A stretch of DNA of 64,000 nucleotides from Streptomyces violaceorubidus (GTDB lineage: Bacteria; Actinomycetota; Actinomycetes; Streptomycetales; Streptomycetaceae). The DNA is taken from NCBI RefSeq assembly GCF_000717995.1, contig NZ_JODM01000026.1, positions 1 to 64,000 on the forward strand, written 5' to 3'. The first letter of the stretch is position 1. Every line of letters begins with the position of its first letter. Of the stretch, positions 41,784 through 49,755 are shown in pieces. Both the position numbers and the translations under genes were made by a program. Below the pieces are notes generated by a model. It had not been told where the DNA came from, did not search any database, and saw only the letters and a list, made by a program, of their open reading frames with translations.

Positions 41784-43439
41784 TCAGAGCCGGGTGACGT
41801 CGAGACCGCCTTCGGCGTACTGCCTGCGCAGCACCTTCTTGTCGAACTTGCCGACGCTCGTCTTCGGCACCGTCTCGATGACCGTCCAGCGTTCCGGGAG
41901 CTGCCACTTGGCGATCTTGCCGTCCTCGGCGAGGAAGGTGCGCAGGGCGGCGAAGTCGACGTCGGCCCCCTCCTTGAGGACGACGGTGGCCAGGGGACGC
42001 TCGCCCCACTTGTCGTCCGGGACGGCGACCACGGCGGCCTCGGCGACGTCCGGGTGGGCCATCAGCGCGTTCTCCAGCTCCACGGAGGAGATCCACTCGC
42101 CCCCGGACTTGATCACGTCCTTGGCCCGGTCGGTCAGGGTGAGGAAACCGTCCGGGGAGATCGTGCCGACGTCACCCGTCTTCAGCCAGCCGTCCTCGCT
42201 GAACTTGTCGTCGGGACGCAGCGGCTCGGCGCCGGGGCCGTTGTAGTAGGCACCGGCGATCCAGTTGCCGCGCACCTCCAGCTCACCGGCGGACTCGCCG
42301 TCCCAGGGCAGGCGCTCGCCGCCGGGACCGGTGAGGCGGGCCTCGACGCCGGCCGGGAAACGCCCCTGGGTGAGGCGGTAGGCGAACTCCTCCGGCGTCC
42401 CGACCACGTGGGCCGGCGGCCGGGCGATGGTGCCGAGCGGCGAGGTCTCCGTCATGCCCCAGGCGTGGCAGACCCGCATGCCGAGCGCGTCGAAAGCCTC
42501 CATGAGGGAGGGGGGACAGGCCGAGCCGCCGATGGTGACCTGGGTGAGGGAGGAGACGTCGCGGGGCTTGGCGGTCAGCTCGGCGAGCAGGCCCTGCCAG
42601 ATGGTGGGGACGGCGGCGGCGTGCGTGGGCCGCTCGCCCTCGATCATCGCGGCGAGGGGCGCGGGCTGCAGGAAGCGGTCCGGCATCAGCATGTTCACGC
42701 CGGTCATGAAGGTGGCGTGCGGCAGTCCCCAGGCGTTGACGTGGAACTGCGGGACCACCACCAGCGAGGTGTCCTGGTCGGTCAGACCCATCGACTGGGC
42801 CATGTTGACCTGCATGGAGTGCAGGTAGATGGAGCGGTGGCTGTAGACCACGCCCTTGGGGTCGCCGGTGGTGCCGGAGGTGTAGCACATGGCCGCCGCG
42901 GCCCGCTCGTCCAGCTCGGGCCAGTCGTAGGTGGCGGGCTTGCCGGCGATCAGGTCCTCGTACTCGTGCACCTGGACGGAAGACCCGTCCAGCAGGGATC
43001 GGTCGCCCGGCCCGGCGACGACGACGTGCTCGACCGGCTTGAGGTGCGGCAGGAGCGGGGCGAGCAGCGGCAGCAGCGAACCGTTGGCGATCACCACCCG
43101 GTCGGCCGCGTGGTTGACGATCCAGGCCAGCTGCTCGGGCGGGAGGCGGAGGTTGAGGGTGTGGAGGACCGCGCCCATGGAGGGGATCGCGAAGTACGCC
43201 TCGACGTGCTCGGCGTTGTTCCACATGAGGGTGGCCACGCGTTCGTCGTCGCCGACGGCGAGGTCCTCGCGCAGGGCGTGTGCCAGCTGGGCGGCGCGGG
43301 CGCCGATCTCGGCGAAGGAGCGGCGGTGCGGCTCGTCCTCACCGGTCCAGGTGGTCACCTGCGAGCTGCCGTGGATGGTCGACCCGTGGGTCAGGATCCT
43401 CGAAATCAGCAGCGGTACGTCCTGCATCGTGCTCAGCAC
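41784..43439 (-). CDS. Long-chain fatty acyl-CoA ligase (AMP-binding)
   Basis: A 551-residue adenylate-forming enzyme activating fatty or related acids with ATP and CoA. P-loop MCYTSGTTGDPKGVVYSHRS, substrate region VVVPQFHVNAWGLPHATFMT, A5 HAWGMTETSPLGT, A7 SEDGWLKTGDVGTISPDGFL, hinge TDRAKDVIKSGGEWISSVEL and C-terminal catalytic Lys region VPKTSVGKFDKKVLR. GTG 43439 has GGGAGG five bases upstream; a further ATG lies at 43460. An 18-bp palindrome upstream is a candidate operator. Confidence 0.93.
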   Translation of the reverse strand: MLSTMQDVPLLISRILTHGSTIHGSSQVTTWTGEDEPHRRSFAEIGARAAQLAHALREDLAVGDDERVATLMWNNAEHVEAYFAIPSMGAVLHTLNLRLPPEQLAWIVNHAADRVVIANGSLLPLLAPLLPHLKPVEHVVVAGPGDRSLLDGSSVQVHEYEDLIAGKPATYDWPELDERAAAAMCYTSGTTGDPKGVVYSHRSIYLHSMQVNMAQSMGLTDQDTSLVVVPQFHVNAWGLPHATFMTGVNMLMPDRFLQPAPLAAMIEGERPTHAAAVPTIWQGLLAELTAKPRDVSSLTQVTIGGSACPPSLMEAFDALGMRVCHAWGMTETSPLGTIARPPAHVVGTPEEFAYRLTQGRFPAGVEARLTGPGGERLPWDGESAGELEVRGNWIAGAYYNGPGAEPLRPDDKFSEDGWLKTGDVGTISPDGFLTLTDRAKDVIKSGGEWISSVELENALMAHPDVAEAAVVAVPDDKWGERPLATVVLKEGADVDFAALRTFLAEDGKIAKWQLPERWTVIETVPKTSVGKFDKKVLRRQYAEGGLDVTRL

Positions 43440-43497
43440 GGTGTCCTCCCGGGGCGACATTGCCTACGCGGCGGTAAGGTTTGCGCTGATTCTGCGC

Positions 43498-43515
43498 ACA
43501 TACCGCGCGGTATGT
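43498..43515. promoter_or_regulatory. 18-bp perfect palindrome upstream of acyl-CoA ligase
   Basis: ACATACCGCGCGGTATGT, 59 bases upstream of the GTG start. The size and symmetry suit a TetR/FadR-type repressor of fatty acid genes; the regulator is not in the immediate neighbourhood. Confidence 0.6.
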
Positions 43516-43585
43516 CACTAGTCCCGGATGATCGATCAGTGGGCGGATCCGCGCACGCGATCCCACCAGGGGTGCACAGCCCGGC

Positions 43586-44182
43586 TCAGGACCGGACAAA
43601 CCCCAGCTCGGGGTCCTCCCGGAGCTTGCCGAGGGCCCGGGAGACCGCCGACTTCACGGTGCCGACAGAGACGCCCAGCACTTCCGCCGTCCGGGCCTCG
43701 CTGAGGTCCTCGTAGTACCTGAGGACGACCATCGCGCGCTGCCGTGCGGGCAGCTTCATGATCGCCCGCCACATCGCGTCGCGCAGGGCCTGCCGCTCCG
43801 CCGGGTCGTCGCCGCAGGGCACGGGCTCCGGCTCGGGCAGCTCGTCGCAGGCGAACTCGTCGACCTTGCGCTTGCGCCACTGCGAGGTACGGGTGTTCAG
43901 CAGCGCCCGGCGCACATAGCCGTCCAGGGCGCGATGGTCCTCGATGCGCTCCCAGGCCACGTAGGTCTTGGCGAGCGCGGTCTGCAACAGGTCCTCCGCG
44001 TCGCTCGGGTTCGCGGTGAGGGACCGGGCGGTACGCAGCAGCACCGGCTGGCGCGCCTTCACGTACGAGGAGAACGACGGGTAGGGAAGGGTCTGCGCCC
44101 TGGCGCCGGCCGCGGCCGGTGCCGTGGCCGGCGCCAGGGCGGTGGCGGCGTTCGAAGCGCTGGTGCAGACGGGTGCGGTCAT
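43586..44182 (-). CDS. SigE-type ECF RNA polymerase sigma factor
   Basis: A 198-residue sigma factor. Region 2: FSSYVKARQPVLLRTARSLT and AEDLLQTALAKTYVAWERIE; region 4: LPARQRAMVVLRYYEDLSEA and VLGVSVGTVKSAVSRALGKL. No anti-sigma gene is adjacent. The N-terminal 30 residues are Ala/Pro/Thr-rich. Leaderless start: TAGCGT six bases before ATG 44182. Confidence 0.9.
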   Translation of the reverse strand: MTAPVCTSASNAATALAPATAPAAAGARAQTLPYPSFSSYVKARQPVLLRTARSLTANPSDAEDLLQTALAKTYVAWERIEDHRALDGYVRRALLNTRTSQWRKRKVDEFACDELPEPEPVPCGDDPAERQALRDAMWRAIMKLPARQRAMVVLRYYEDLSEARTAEVLGVSVGTVKSAVSRALGKLREDPELGFVRS

Positions 44183-44188
44183 GGCTCA

Positions 44189-44194
44189 ACGCTA
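44189..44194 (-). promoter_or_regulatory. -10 element for leaderless sigma gene
   Basis: Reverse strand TAGCGT, TGAGCC, ATG 44182. Confidence 0.5.
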
Positions 44195-44536
44195 TGAGCG
44201 AGTCGGTGCCCGGCGGATCGGCCGCAGGTCCCGAAGCAGAGTCCGCCTCAGGTTGTAGGGGTGGTGTTGGCCCCACCTCCTGTAGGTGGAGTGGGGGAGG
44301 AGGGGTACTGCGGGTTGACCCCTGGGGGTTCGCCACGGAAGGGGCGTCCGCGAGGGCTTCGTGGGGCCTCCGCGAGGACTCCGTGGGACCTCCGCGAGGA
44401 CTCCGTGGGACCTCCGCGAGGACTCCCTTGGGACCGACTCCGCGAGGACCCCGCGAGGACGCCCTCAAGGACTCCGTCAGGACCTCGCCAGGACTCCGCG
44501 AGGAGGGCTCCCGGCGCTCGACGGACACGCAAACGC
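44195..44536. other. Gap with tandem repeats upstream of ECF sigma gene
   Basis: No supported gene. It holds a CCCCACCTCC/GGTGG hairpin near 44267-44293 with a CTCCCCCA motif on the reverse strand, possibly a third copy of the GC-rich inverted repeat, and the 22-bp repeat array. Confidence 0.5.
44349..44430. repeat. 22-bp tandem repeat, about 3.5 copies
   Basis: CGCGAGGACTCCGTGGGACC-TC units start at 44371, 44393 and 44415, with a variant unit at 44349; looser copies continue to about 44510. The unit equals two DNA turns. Confidence 0.88.
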
Positions 44537-44568
44537 CCGGGCGACGGTACCGAAGTACCGCCGCCCGG
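44537..44568 (-). terminator. Terminator downstream of nepA-like gene
   Basis: Stem CCGGGCGACGGTAC / GTACCGCCGCCCGG (one mismatch) closed by CGAA, 80 bases past the stop. Confidence 0.65.
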
Positions 44569-44648
44569 ACGCACTGCGACCCCATGAAGCACACCCGCAC
44601 AAGGAACCGGGGTCCGGCGCGGCAGCGCACCCGCGCCGGACCCTCAGC

Positions 44649-44975
44649 TCACCACCACAGCGGGGAGAAGGTGACGGCCACGTTGTCGTTGCCCTGGTTG
44701 ACCGACGTGAAGGCGGAGCCGTCGACCTGCGCGGTGTTGCTCTGGTTCGAGGCCCCCGAGCCGACCGCCTGCTGCTGCGTGGTGGACGAGTTGCCGTTGT
44801 TGTCGTCGCCGACACCGCTGCCGAGGATTCCGGCGTTGGCACTGGCGGCGGTCGCGTTCGATCCGTCGTCCGCGAAGGCGCCGTTGTCCGCGGTCGCGAT
44901 CCCGCCGAAGAGCGCGGCGGCGAGCGGAAGGGCAGCGACGGCGGCGACGACACGGGCGGTACGGATGCTTGCCAT
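44649..44975 (-). CDS. nepA: Small secreted spore-wall protein, NepA-like
   Basis: A 108-residue protein: signal peptide RTARVVAAVAALPLAAALFG, then a mature part rich in Gly, Asn, Ser and Gln (AGILGSGVGDDNNGNSSTTQ, QQAVGSGASNQSNTAQVDGS) ending VAVTFSPLWW. It resembles S. coelicolor NepA (SCO4002), an insoluble amyloid-like wall protein that helps maintain spore dormancy and whose gene depends on SigN. ATG 44975 follows GGAGG. The identification is from composition, position and recollected sequence. Confidence 0.7.
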   Translation of the reverse strand: MASIRTARVVAAVAALPLAAALFGGIATADNGAFADDGSNATAASANAGILGSGVGDDNNGNSSTTQQQAVGSGASNQSNTAQVDGSAFTSVNQGNDNVAVTFSPLWW

Positions 44976-45338
44976 GTTGTTCCTCCAGAACAAGTGCGCA
45001 CCGGCTTCCAGCCGACCACGCGAGAAGTAAGTGAACTAGGGCTTGTGCCAAGGCAGTTGGCCGACCGCCTCGACGCTGTGCACGACGTCGCGTGATCAGA
45101 GTTGCCCACCGGATCCCCGGCGAACCACCCCCGAAGCTCTGATTCGCTCTCAAGCGTGAGGACAAGTCGATAAACCCCTTTGCTTCCCTTCTGCCTCACC
45201 ACGGGACAGCACGGACGACTCCCCCTCAAGCCCCACAAGAGGTGAAGCGTTCCGCCACTTTCTCCGCCCGCCGACGCCTCCACGGCGTGTCGCACCCCCA
45301 GTCTTCCCTTTCTAGAACATACGTACGAACATAGGCCC
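44976..45338. other. Intergenic region between nepA-like and Prim-Pol genes
   Basis: 363 bases containing both divergent promoters. No GGGTAT box of SigB type was found before the nepA-like gene by eye. ACATACGTACGAACATAGG precedes the Prim-Pol start. Confidence 0.4.
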
Positions 45339-46214
45339 ATGGCCACCACCGACCGGCAGGCCACGACGCTGGCCCTCGCACACGCCCTGTCAGCCGCGGA
45401 ACGCGGGCTGGCCGTCATCCCGCTGGCCCGGACGAAGCTCCCGGCGCTGCGCTCCCCCCACCGCGACGCCCCGGAGCCGTACACCTGCCGCGGCGAGTGC
45501 GGCCGCTTCGGCCACGGCGTCCACGACGCCTCCACCGACCCGGCCCGCGTCCGCGCGCTGTTCGCCGCCGCGCCCTGGGCCACGGGCTACGGCATCGCCT
45601 GCGGCCTGCCGCCACACCACCTGATCGGCATCGACCTGGACACGAAACCGGACAAGTCAGATACGGACTCCTCGACCGCCCTGCGCGAACTGGCCCTGCG
45701 CCACCTGTTCACGATCCCGCCCACGGTCGTCGTCCTGACCCCCAGCGGAGGCCGCCACCTCTGGCTGACCGGCCCGCCCCACCACGTCGTCCCCAACTCG
45801 GCCGGCCGCCTCGCCCCCGGCATCGACATCCGCGGCGCCGGCGGCTACCTGGTCGGCCCCGGCTCCCGCACCCGCCACGGCACCTACACGACCGCGCCCG
45901 GCACCTCCCACCTGGCCCCCGCACCCTGCCCGCCCGCCCTCCTGCGCCTGCTGCTCCCGCCGCCTCCCGTGCGGCGTGCCGGGGGCGGTACGACGGGCGG
46001 CGACGGCCGCGGCCTGGTCCAGTTCGTCCTCGCCGCGCACCCGGGCCAGCGCAACACCCGCCTCTTCTGGGCGGCCTGCCGCGCCTACGAGAACGGCATC
46101 GGCCCGGCCCTGCTGTCCCCCCTGCTGGAGGCCGCCCGGGCCACCGGCCTGACCGAACGCGAGGCCCGCGCGACCCTCGCCTCGGCGGCCCGCATGACCG
46201 GCCACCACCCCTGA
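45339..46214 (+). CDS. Bifunctional DNA primase/polymerase-domain protein
   Basis: A 291-residue Prim-Pol (AEP) protein. N-terminal ALAHALSAAERGLAVIPLAR, Cys motif YTCRGECGRFGHGVHDASTD, metal-site strand LIGIDLDTKP, then VVVLTPSGGRHLWLTGPP and GIDIRGAGGYLVGPGSRTRH, all standard. Such proteins occur as replication initiators of integrative elements (pSAM2-like AICEs) and phage remnants. No helicase domain follows. It heads an accessory patch running to tRNA-Ser(TGA). Confidence 0.88.
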   Translation: MATTDRQATTLALAHALSAAERGLAVIPLARTKLPALRSPHRDAPEPYTCRGECGRFGHGVHDASTDPARVRALFAAAPWATGYGIACGLPPHHLIGIDLDTKPDKSDTDSSTALRELALRHLFTIPPTVVVLTPSGGRHLWLTGPPHHVVPNSAGRLAPGIDIRGAGGYLVGPGSRTRHGTYTTAPGTSHLAPAPCPPALLRLLLPPPPVRRAGGGTTGGDGRGLVQFVLAAHPGQRNTRLFWAACRAYENGIGPALLSPLLEAARATGLTEREARATLASAARMTGHHP

Positions 46215-46286
46215 CGAACGCCGAGCCGCCCCCTCCCCCGGCCACCTGGGCACCCGCCCCACCCGGCACGCAACCGAAAGACGCCG

Positions 46287-46766
46287 ATGCACGACCGCCC
46301 CAGAGTGCCGATCCTGTCGCTGACCCGGATCGTCCAGTCCACCGGCCGCGGCCTCGACCTGGCCGAACTGCTCCTCGTCCCGACCTACGGCGACCTGTCG
46401 CACGGCTACCCGTGCCGCCCCGCCAACGACCAGCGCATCCAGGCACTCCTGCACACCGCCGCCCGGCTGTCCCCCGCCGTACCCGTCCACCTGATCCCGC
46501 CGCCGCGCGCGTACCCGGACCAGTACCCGGGCGCCTTCGGCCCCGTCGAGACCCTCCCGCCGGTCGCCTGCGTCGGCCGCTTCTCCTCGACACCCCTGAC
46601 CCCGGCCAACGACCTGGTCACCCACCGCTCCGGCCTGACCGTCATCTGGTTCCAGCCGACCCCCCGGATCCCGGACCCGTACGACGCGGACCCGACCCTG
46701 CGCGACATCGACTGGCCGACCCTGGCCCGGGACTACGCCCTGGGTGACCTGCCGTACGGCCCTTGA
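46287..46766 (+). CDS. Hypothetical protein (159 aa)
   Basis: MHDRPRVPILSLTRIVQSTG, soluble, Pro-rich, no recognised domain. It follows the Prim-Pol gene by 72 bases on the same strand and its end overlaps the possible GTG start (46744) of the truncated GntR gene. Confidence 0.65.
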   Translation: MHDRPRVPILSLTRIVQSTGRGLDLAELLLVPTYGDLSHGYPCRPANDQRIQALLHTAARLSPAVPVHLIPPPRAYPDQYPGAFGPVETLPPVACVGRFSSTPLTPANDLVTHRSGLTVIWFQPTPRIPDPYDADPTLRDIDWPTLARDYALGDLPYGP

Positions 46767-47409
46767 GCCTCCGGTAGGCGAGAACGTCGTCCGCAGGGCT
46801 CAGGAGCTGCTGATCTCCCAAGGCGTGCTGGAAGGTCGGGCCGGTTCGGGCACCTACGTCGCCGAGCCCCGGCAACGCGTGCGCGTGGTGCGGTCGTCCG
46901 CGCGTGAGCAGCCCGAAGGGTCGCCGTTCCGAGCGGACATGAAGGCCGTCGGCAGGCAGGGCGACTGGGAGAGCAGGACGGACGCCAAGGTGCCGGCCCC
47001 GGCGGAAATCGCCGCCCGGCTCGGCATCGCCGAGGGCGAGCTGTGCGTCCGGACCGCGTACGAGTTCCTGGCCGACGGCAGGCCCGTGCAGCTCTCGACC
47101 AGTTGGGAGCCGTACGACCTCACCGCCGGCAGTCTCGTAGTCCTCCCCGAGGGAGGGCCGCACGCCGGTGCAGGCGTCGTGAATCGGATGTCCGCCATCG
47201 GCATCACCGTGAGCCATGCCGTGGAGCAGCCCGAGCCCAGGGAGGCGACCGCCGAGGAGGCGTCGCTACTCGGCATCCAGAAGGCCGCACTGGTCACACA
47301 CATCCAACGGACGTACTACAGCGACGAAGGCCGGCCCGTGGAGACGGCAGACATCGTGGTGCCCGCGGCTCACTGCGAGATCGTCTACGAGATCCCGATC
47401 AATCGCTGA
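46744..47409 (+). pseudogene. GntR/UTRA regulator missing first half of winged helix
   Basis: From GTG 46744 the frame reads EPPVGENVVRRAQELLISQG, VLEGRAGSGTYVAEPRQRVR: the second half of a GntR winged helix. A complete UTRA ligand domain follows (LGIAEGELCVRTAYEFLADG, TYYSDEGRPVETADIVVPAA). About 35-40 residues with the first helices of the HTH are missing, their place taken by the end of the 46287-46766 gene. It might still be translated, but DNA binding is doubtful. Confidence 0.75.
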
Positions 47410-47446
47410 TCGTTCGCCCCACACGGAACTCGCTGCAACAGGCATC

Positions 47447-47794
47447 ATGACGTGCGTGGGGATCGATGTGGAACTGCACTCGGCTCGGCCAGCGCGCAAC
47501 TGGAAGAAGGCGCGCCGGACATTCCTGCGACTGTGCTACGGCCACGGCGACGCGTTGGCCGACGCACTTGGCTCGCTTCACTATCTCGGCGTCCGCGGTC
47601 GGCTTCCCGCCGTCGATCCCTACGGGGACACGGTGATGAACGAGCAGGAAGCGGCAGCTGCACTCAGCGAGTTGCCGGGCCTGAGCGAGCAGTGTGCCGA
47701 CGAGCGACAACGCGCGGCACTGGATGATCTCGCGGCGGTACTGGAACAGTGTGTGGCCACCCCGGGCAGCTACGTATGGTTCGCGGGCGACTGA
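47447..47794 (+). CDS. Hypothetical protein (115 aa)
   Basis: MTCVGIDVELHSARPARNWK, then YGHGDALADALGSLHYLGVR and ECVATPGSYVWFAGD-like end. Soluble; family not recognised. Located 37 bases after the GntR gene. GC and codon use slightly below neighbours. Confidence 0.6.
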   Translation: MTCVGIDVELHSARPARNWKKARRTFLRLCYGHGDALADALGSLHYLGVRGRLPAVDPYGDTVMNEQEAAAALSELPGLSEQCADERQRAALDDLAAVLEQCVATPGSYVWFAGD

Positions 47795-47903
47795 GAGGCA
47801 GGTCCCAGGCGCTTATCGCAGTGCCCCCGGCGTGCCCCTTCCGTGCCCGATCGAGCGGGAAACTGCGGGGAAGCACGGTGACGAGCGGGTAGCGCGCAGC
47901 ACA

Positions 47904-47938
47904 ACGGCCCCCGGCCGTAAAGCCTGGTCAGGGGCCGT
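47904..47938 (-). terminator. tRNA-Ser(TGA) terminator
   Basis: Stem ACGGCCCC / GGGGCCGT with a 19-nt loop that itself contains CCGG, eight bases beyond the tRNA 3' end. Confidence 0.55.
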
Positions 47939-47945
47939 ATCACTG

Positions 47946-48030
47946 CGGTGGGTGTGGGATTTGAACCCACGGTGGCTTGCGCCACGACGGTTTTCAAGAC
48001 CGTTCCCTTAGGCCGCTCGGGCAACCCACC
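47946..48030 (-). tRNA. tRNA-Ser(TGA)
   Basis: Reverse strand class II tRNA: acceptor GGTGGGT/ACCCACC, anticodon stem ACGGT/ACCGT with loop CTTGAAA (anticodon TGA), variable arm CGTGGCGCAAGCCACC, T-loop GGTTCAAATCC. CCA not encoded. Confidence 0.95.
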
Positions 48031-48094
48031 TCCGCGCCGTCCCGCCCGGGGCGGAGCGGGGTACAGCCTACCGGCACCGTTCGCCGTGCGGGGG

Positions 48095-48685
48095 TCACGT
48101 GCGGGGTGGGGGGCCGGCCGCCTGCCAGGCCGCCTCGATCATCGGGAAGATCTCGTCGAGGGCGGCCTCGGGGTCGGGGGCCTCGCGGGACAGTGAATAG
48201 GCGTCGATCACGAACCTCGCGAGGGTGCGGGCGACGGTTTCGCTGCGGGTGAGGTCGGGGTCGGCGGCGATGGCCGTGGCCAGGGATTCCGCGTGGCGCA
48301 GGCGGACCGACTCGTCGTACTTCCGCAGGGCGGGAGACGCGTCGATCATGCGCCAGATCGGGGCGGCGCTGTCCGCCGTGCAGTGCCGGACCAGGGCCAG
48401 GACCTCGCGGCGCAGCGCCGGGATCAGCGGCTCGTGCGGCGCCCGGTCGGTGACCGCCCGCGTGAGGCGGTGCTCGAAGTCCTCGTCCTGCTCGAAGACC
48501 AGGGCCTCTTTCGAGGCGAAGTGGGAGAAGAGCGTGGTGACGGCCACGTCGGCCTCGGCGGCCACGTCGCGGATGCCCACCGCGTCGTACCCGCGTTCCA
48601 GGAAGAGCCGCAGCGCGGTGTCGGCGATCTTCTGACGGGTCGCGGCCTTCTTGCGTTCGCGGCGGCCCGACTGCTGCACGGTCAT
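48095..48685 (-). CDS. TetR family repressor
   Basis: A 196-residue regulator: RQKIADTALRLFLERGYDAV, IRDVAAEADVAVTTLFSHFA, SKEALVFEQDEDFEHRL. Divergent from a quinone-type oxidoreductase which it probably controls. CCGTTA occurs twice (48716-48721, 48733-48738), 17 bases apart, in the shared promoter. Leaderless-type start (TAGCCT six bases before ATG 48685). Confidence 0.9.
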   Translation of the reverse strand: MTVQQSGRRERKKAATRQKIADTALRLFLERGYDAVGIRDVAAEADVAVTTLFSHFASKEALVFEQDEDFEHRLTRAVTDRAPHEPLIPALRREVLALVRHCTADSAAPIWRMIDASPALRKYDESVRLRHAESLATAIAADPDLTRSETVARTLARFVIDAYSLSREAPDPEAALDEIFPMIEAAWQAAGPPPRT

Positions 48686-48691
48686 GCCCGC

Positions 48692-48697
48692 AGGCTA
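48692..48697 (-). promoter_or_regulatory. -10 element for leaderless TetR start
   Basis: Reverse strand TAGCCT, GCGGGC, ATG 48685. Confidence 0.5.
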
Positions 48698-48755
48698 GCA
48701 GGTACAAAACAATAACCGTTACGAGATCCTATCCGTTAGTGTTACGGTCGCCGGC

Positions 48756-49667
48756 ATGAAGAGAGTGAGCTTCGAGGAATTCGGCGGTCCGGACGTCCTG
48801 CGGCTGGTGGACGCCGAGGAGCCCCACGCGGGGCCCGGTCGTGTACGTATCGCCGTGCGGGCGGCGGGAGTGAACCCCGTCGACTGGCGGGTCAGGGAGG
48901 GGCAGGTGCTGGGGGCCCATCCGGTCGTGCTGCCCGCCGGGGTCGTGCTGCCCGCCGGGGTCGGGCTGGACGCCGCCGGGGTGGTGGACGAGGTCGGCGA
49001 GGGGGTCACCGGGGTCGAGGTCGGGGACCGGGTGTTCGGTGAGGGCGTCGACACCTACGCCGAGTTCGCCGTCCTCGGGGCCTGGGCGCGGATGCCGGAG
49101 GGGCTGACCTTCGAAGAGGCCGCCGGGTACCCCTCCGTGGTGGAGACCGCGCTGCGCATCATCCGCGAGGTCGGTGTGCTGCCGGGGCAGACGTTGCTGG
49201 TCAGCGGGGCGTCGGGCGGAGTCGGGTCGGCGGTGCTGCAGATCGCCCGCGAGCGCGGCATCAGGGTCGTCGGTACGGCCGGTGCCGCCAACCAGGACTA
49301 CCTGCGCGGCCTCGGTGCCCTCGCCACGACGTACGGCGAGGGCTGGGTCGAGCGGGTGCGGCGGCTCGGCGACGTCGACGCGGCGCTCGATCTGGCCGGT
49401 TCGGGGGTGATCCGCGAGCTGGTCGAGCTGACCGGGAGTCCGGAGAGGGTCGTCACCATCGCCGATCTCGGGGCGCCCGAGTTCGGCGTCCGGTTCTCCG
49501 GCGTGGCCGGGAGCGTGCCGGCGGCGCTGGCCGAGGCCGTCGACCTGATCTCGCGGGGGAAGCTCCACATCCCGGTCGAGAAGTCGTATTCGCTCGCCGA
49601 GGCCGCGGCGGCGCACAGCGACAGCCAGGCCGGTCACACGCGCGGGCGCCGGGTCATCGTCGTGTGA
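48756..49667 (+). CDS. Quinone oxidoreductase-like MDR family enzyme
   Basis: A 303-residue NADPH-dependent medium-chain reductase without zinc site. GroES-like part: VRIAVRAAGVNPVDWRVREG, EGVTGVEVGDRVFGEGVDTY; Rossmann motif LLVSGASGGVGSAVLQIARE; C-terminal DLISRGKLHIPVEKSYSLAE. An 18-bp in-frame duplication gives VVLPAGVVLPAG near residues 57-68. Short leader: TAGTGT at 48737 is the probable -10. Confidence 0.92.
   Translation: MKRVSFEEFGGPDVLRLVDAEEPHAGPGRVRIAVRAAGVNPVDWRVREGQVLGAHPVVLPAGVVLPAGVGLDAAGVVDEVGEGVTGVEVGDRVFGEGVDTYAEFAVLGAWARMPEGLTFEEAAGYPSVVETALRIIREVGVLPGQTLLVSGASGGVGSAVLQIARERGIRVVGTAGAANQDYLRGLGALATTYGEGWVERVRRLGDVDAALDLAGSGVIRELVELTGSPERVVTIADLGAPEFGVRFSGVAGSVPAALAEAVDLISRGKLHIPVEKSYSLAEAAAAHSDSQAGHTRGRRVIVV
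48924..48959. repeat. 18-bp in-frame duplication in oxidoreductase gene
   Basis: GTCGTGCTGCCCGCCGGG twice, with a partial third copy. Confidence 0.9.
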
Positions 49668-49690
49668 ACTCCGGCCCCCGCCCCCTGACG

Positions 49691-49726
49691 CACTTCGCCA
49701 CCGGGGCTGTCCCCGGTGGCGAAGTG
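49691..49726. terminator. Bidirectional terminator between oxidoreductase and protease
   Basis: Perfect 16-bp stem CACTTCGCCACCGGGG / CCCCGGTGGCGAAGTG with CTGT loop, between convergent genes. Confidence 0.8.
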
Positions 49727-49755
49727 GACGGATCGGGAGGGAGGGTGAGCGAGGA

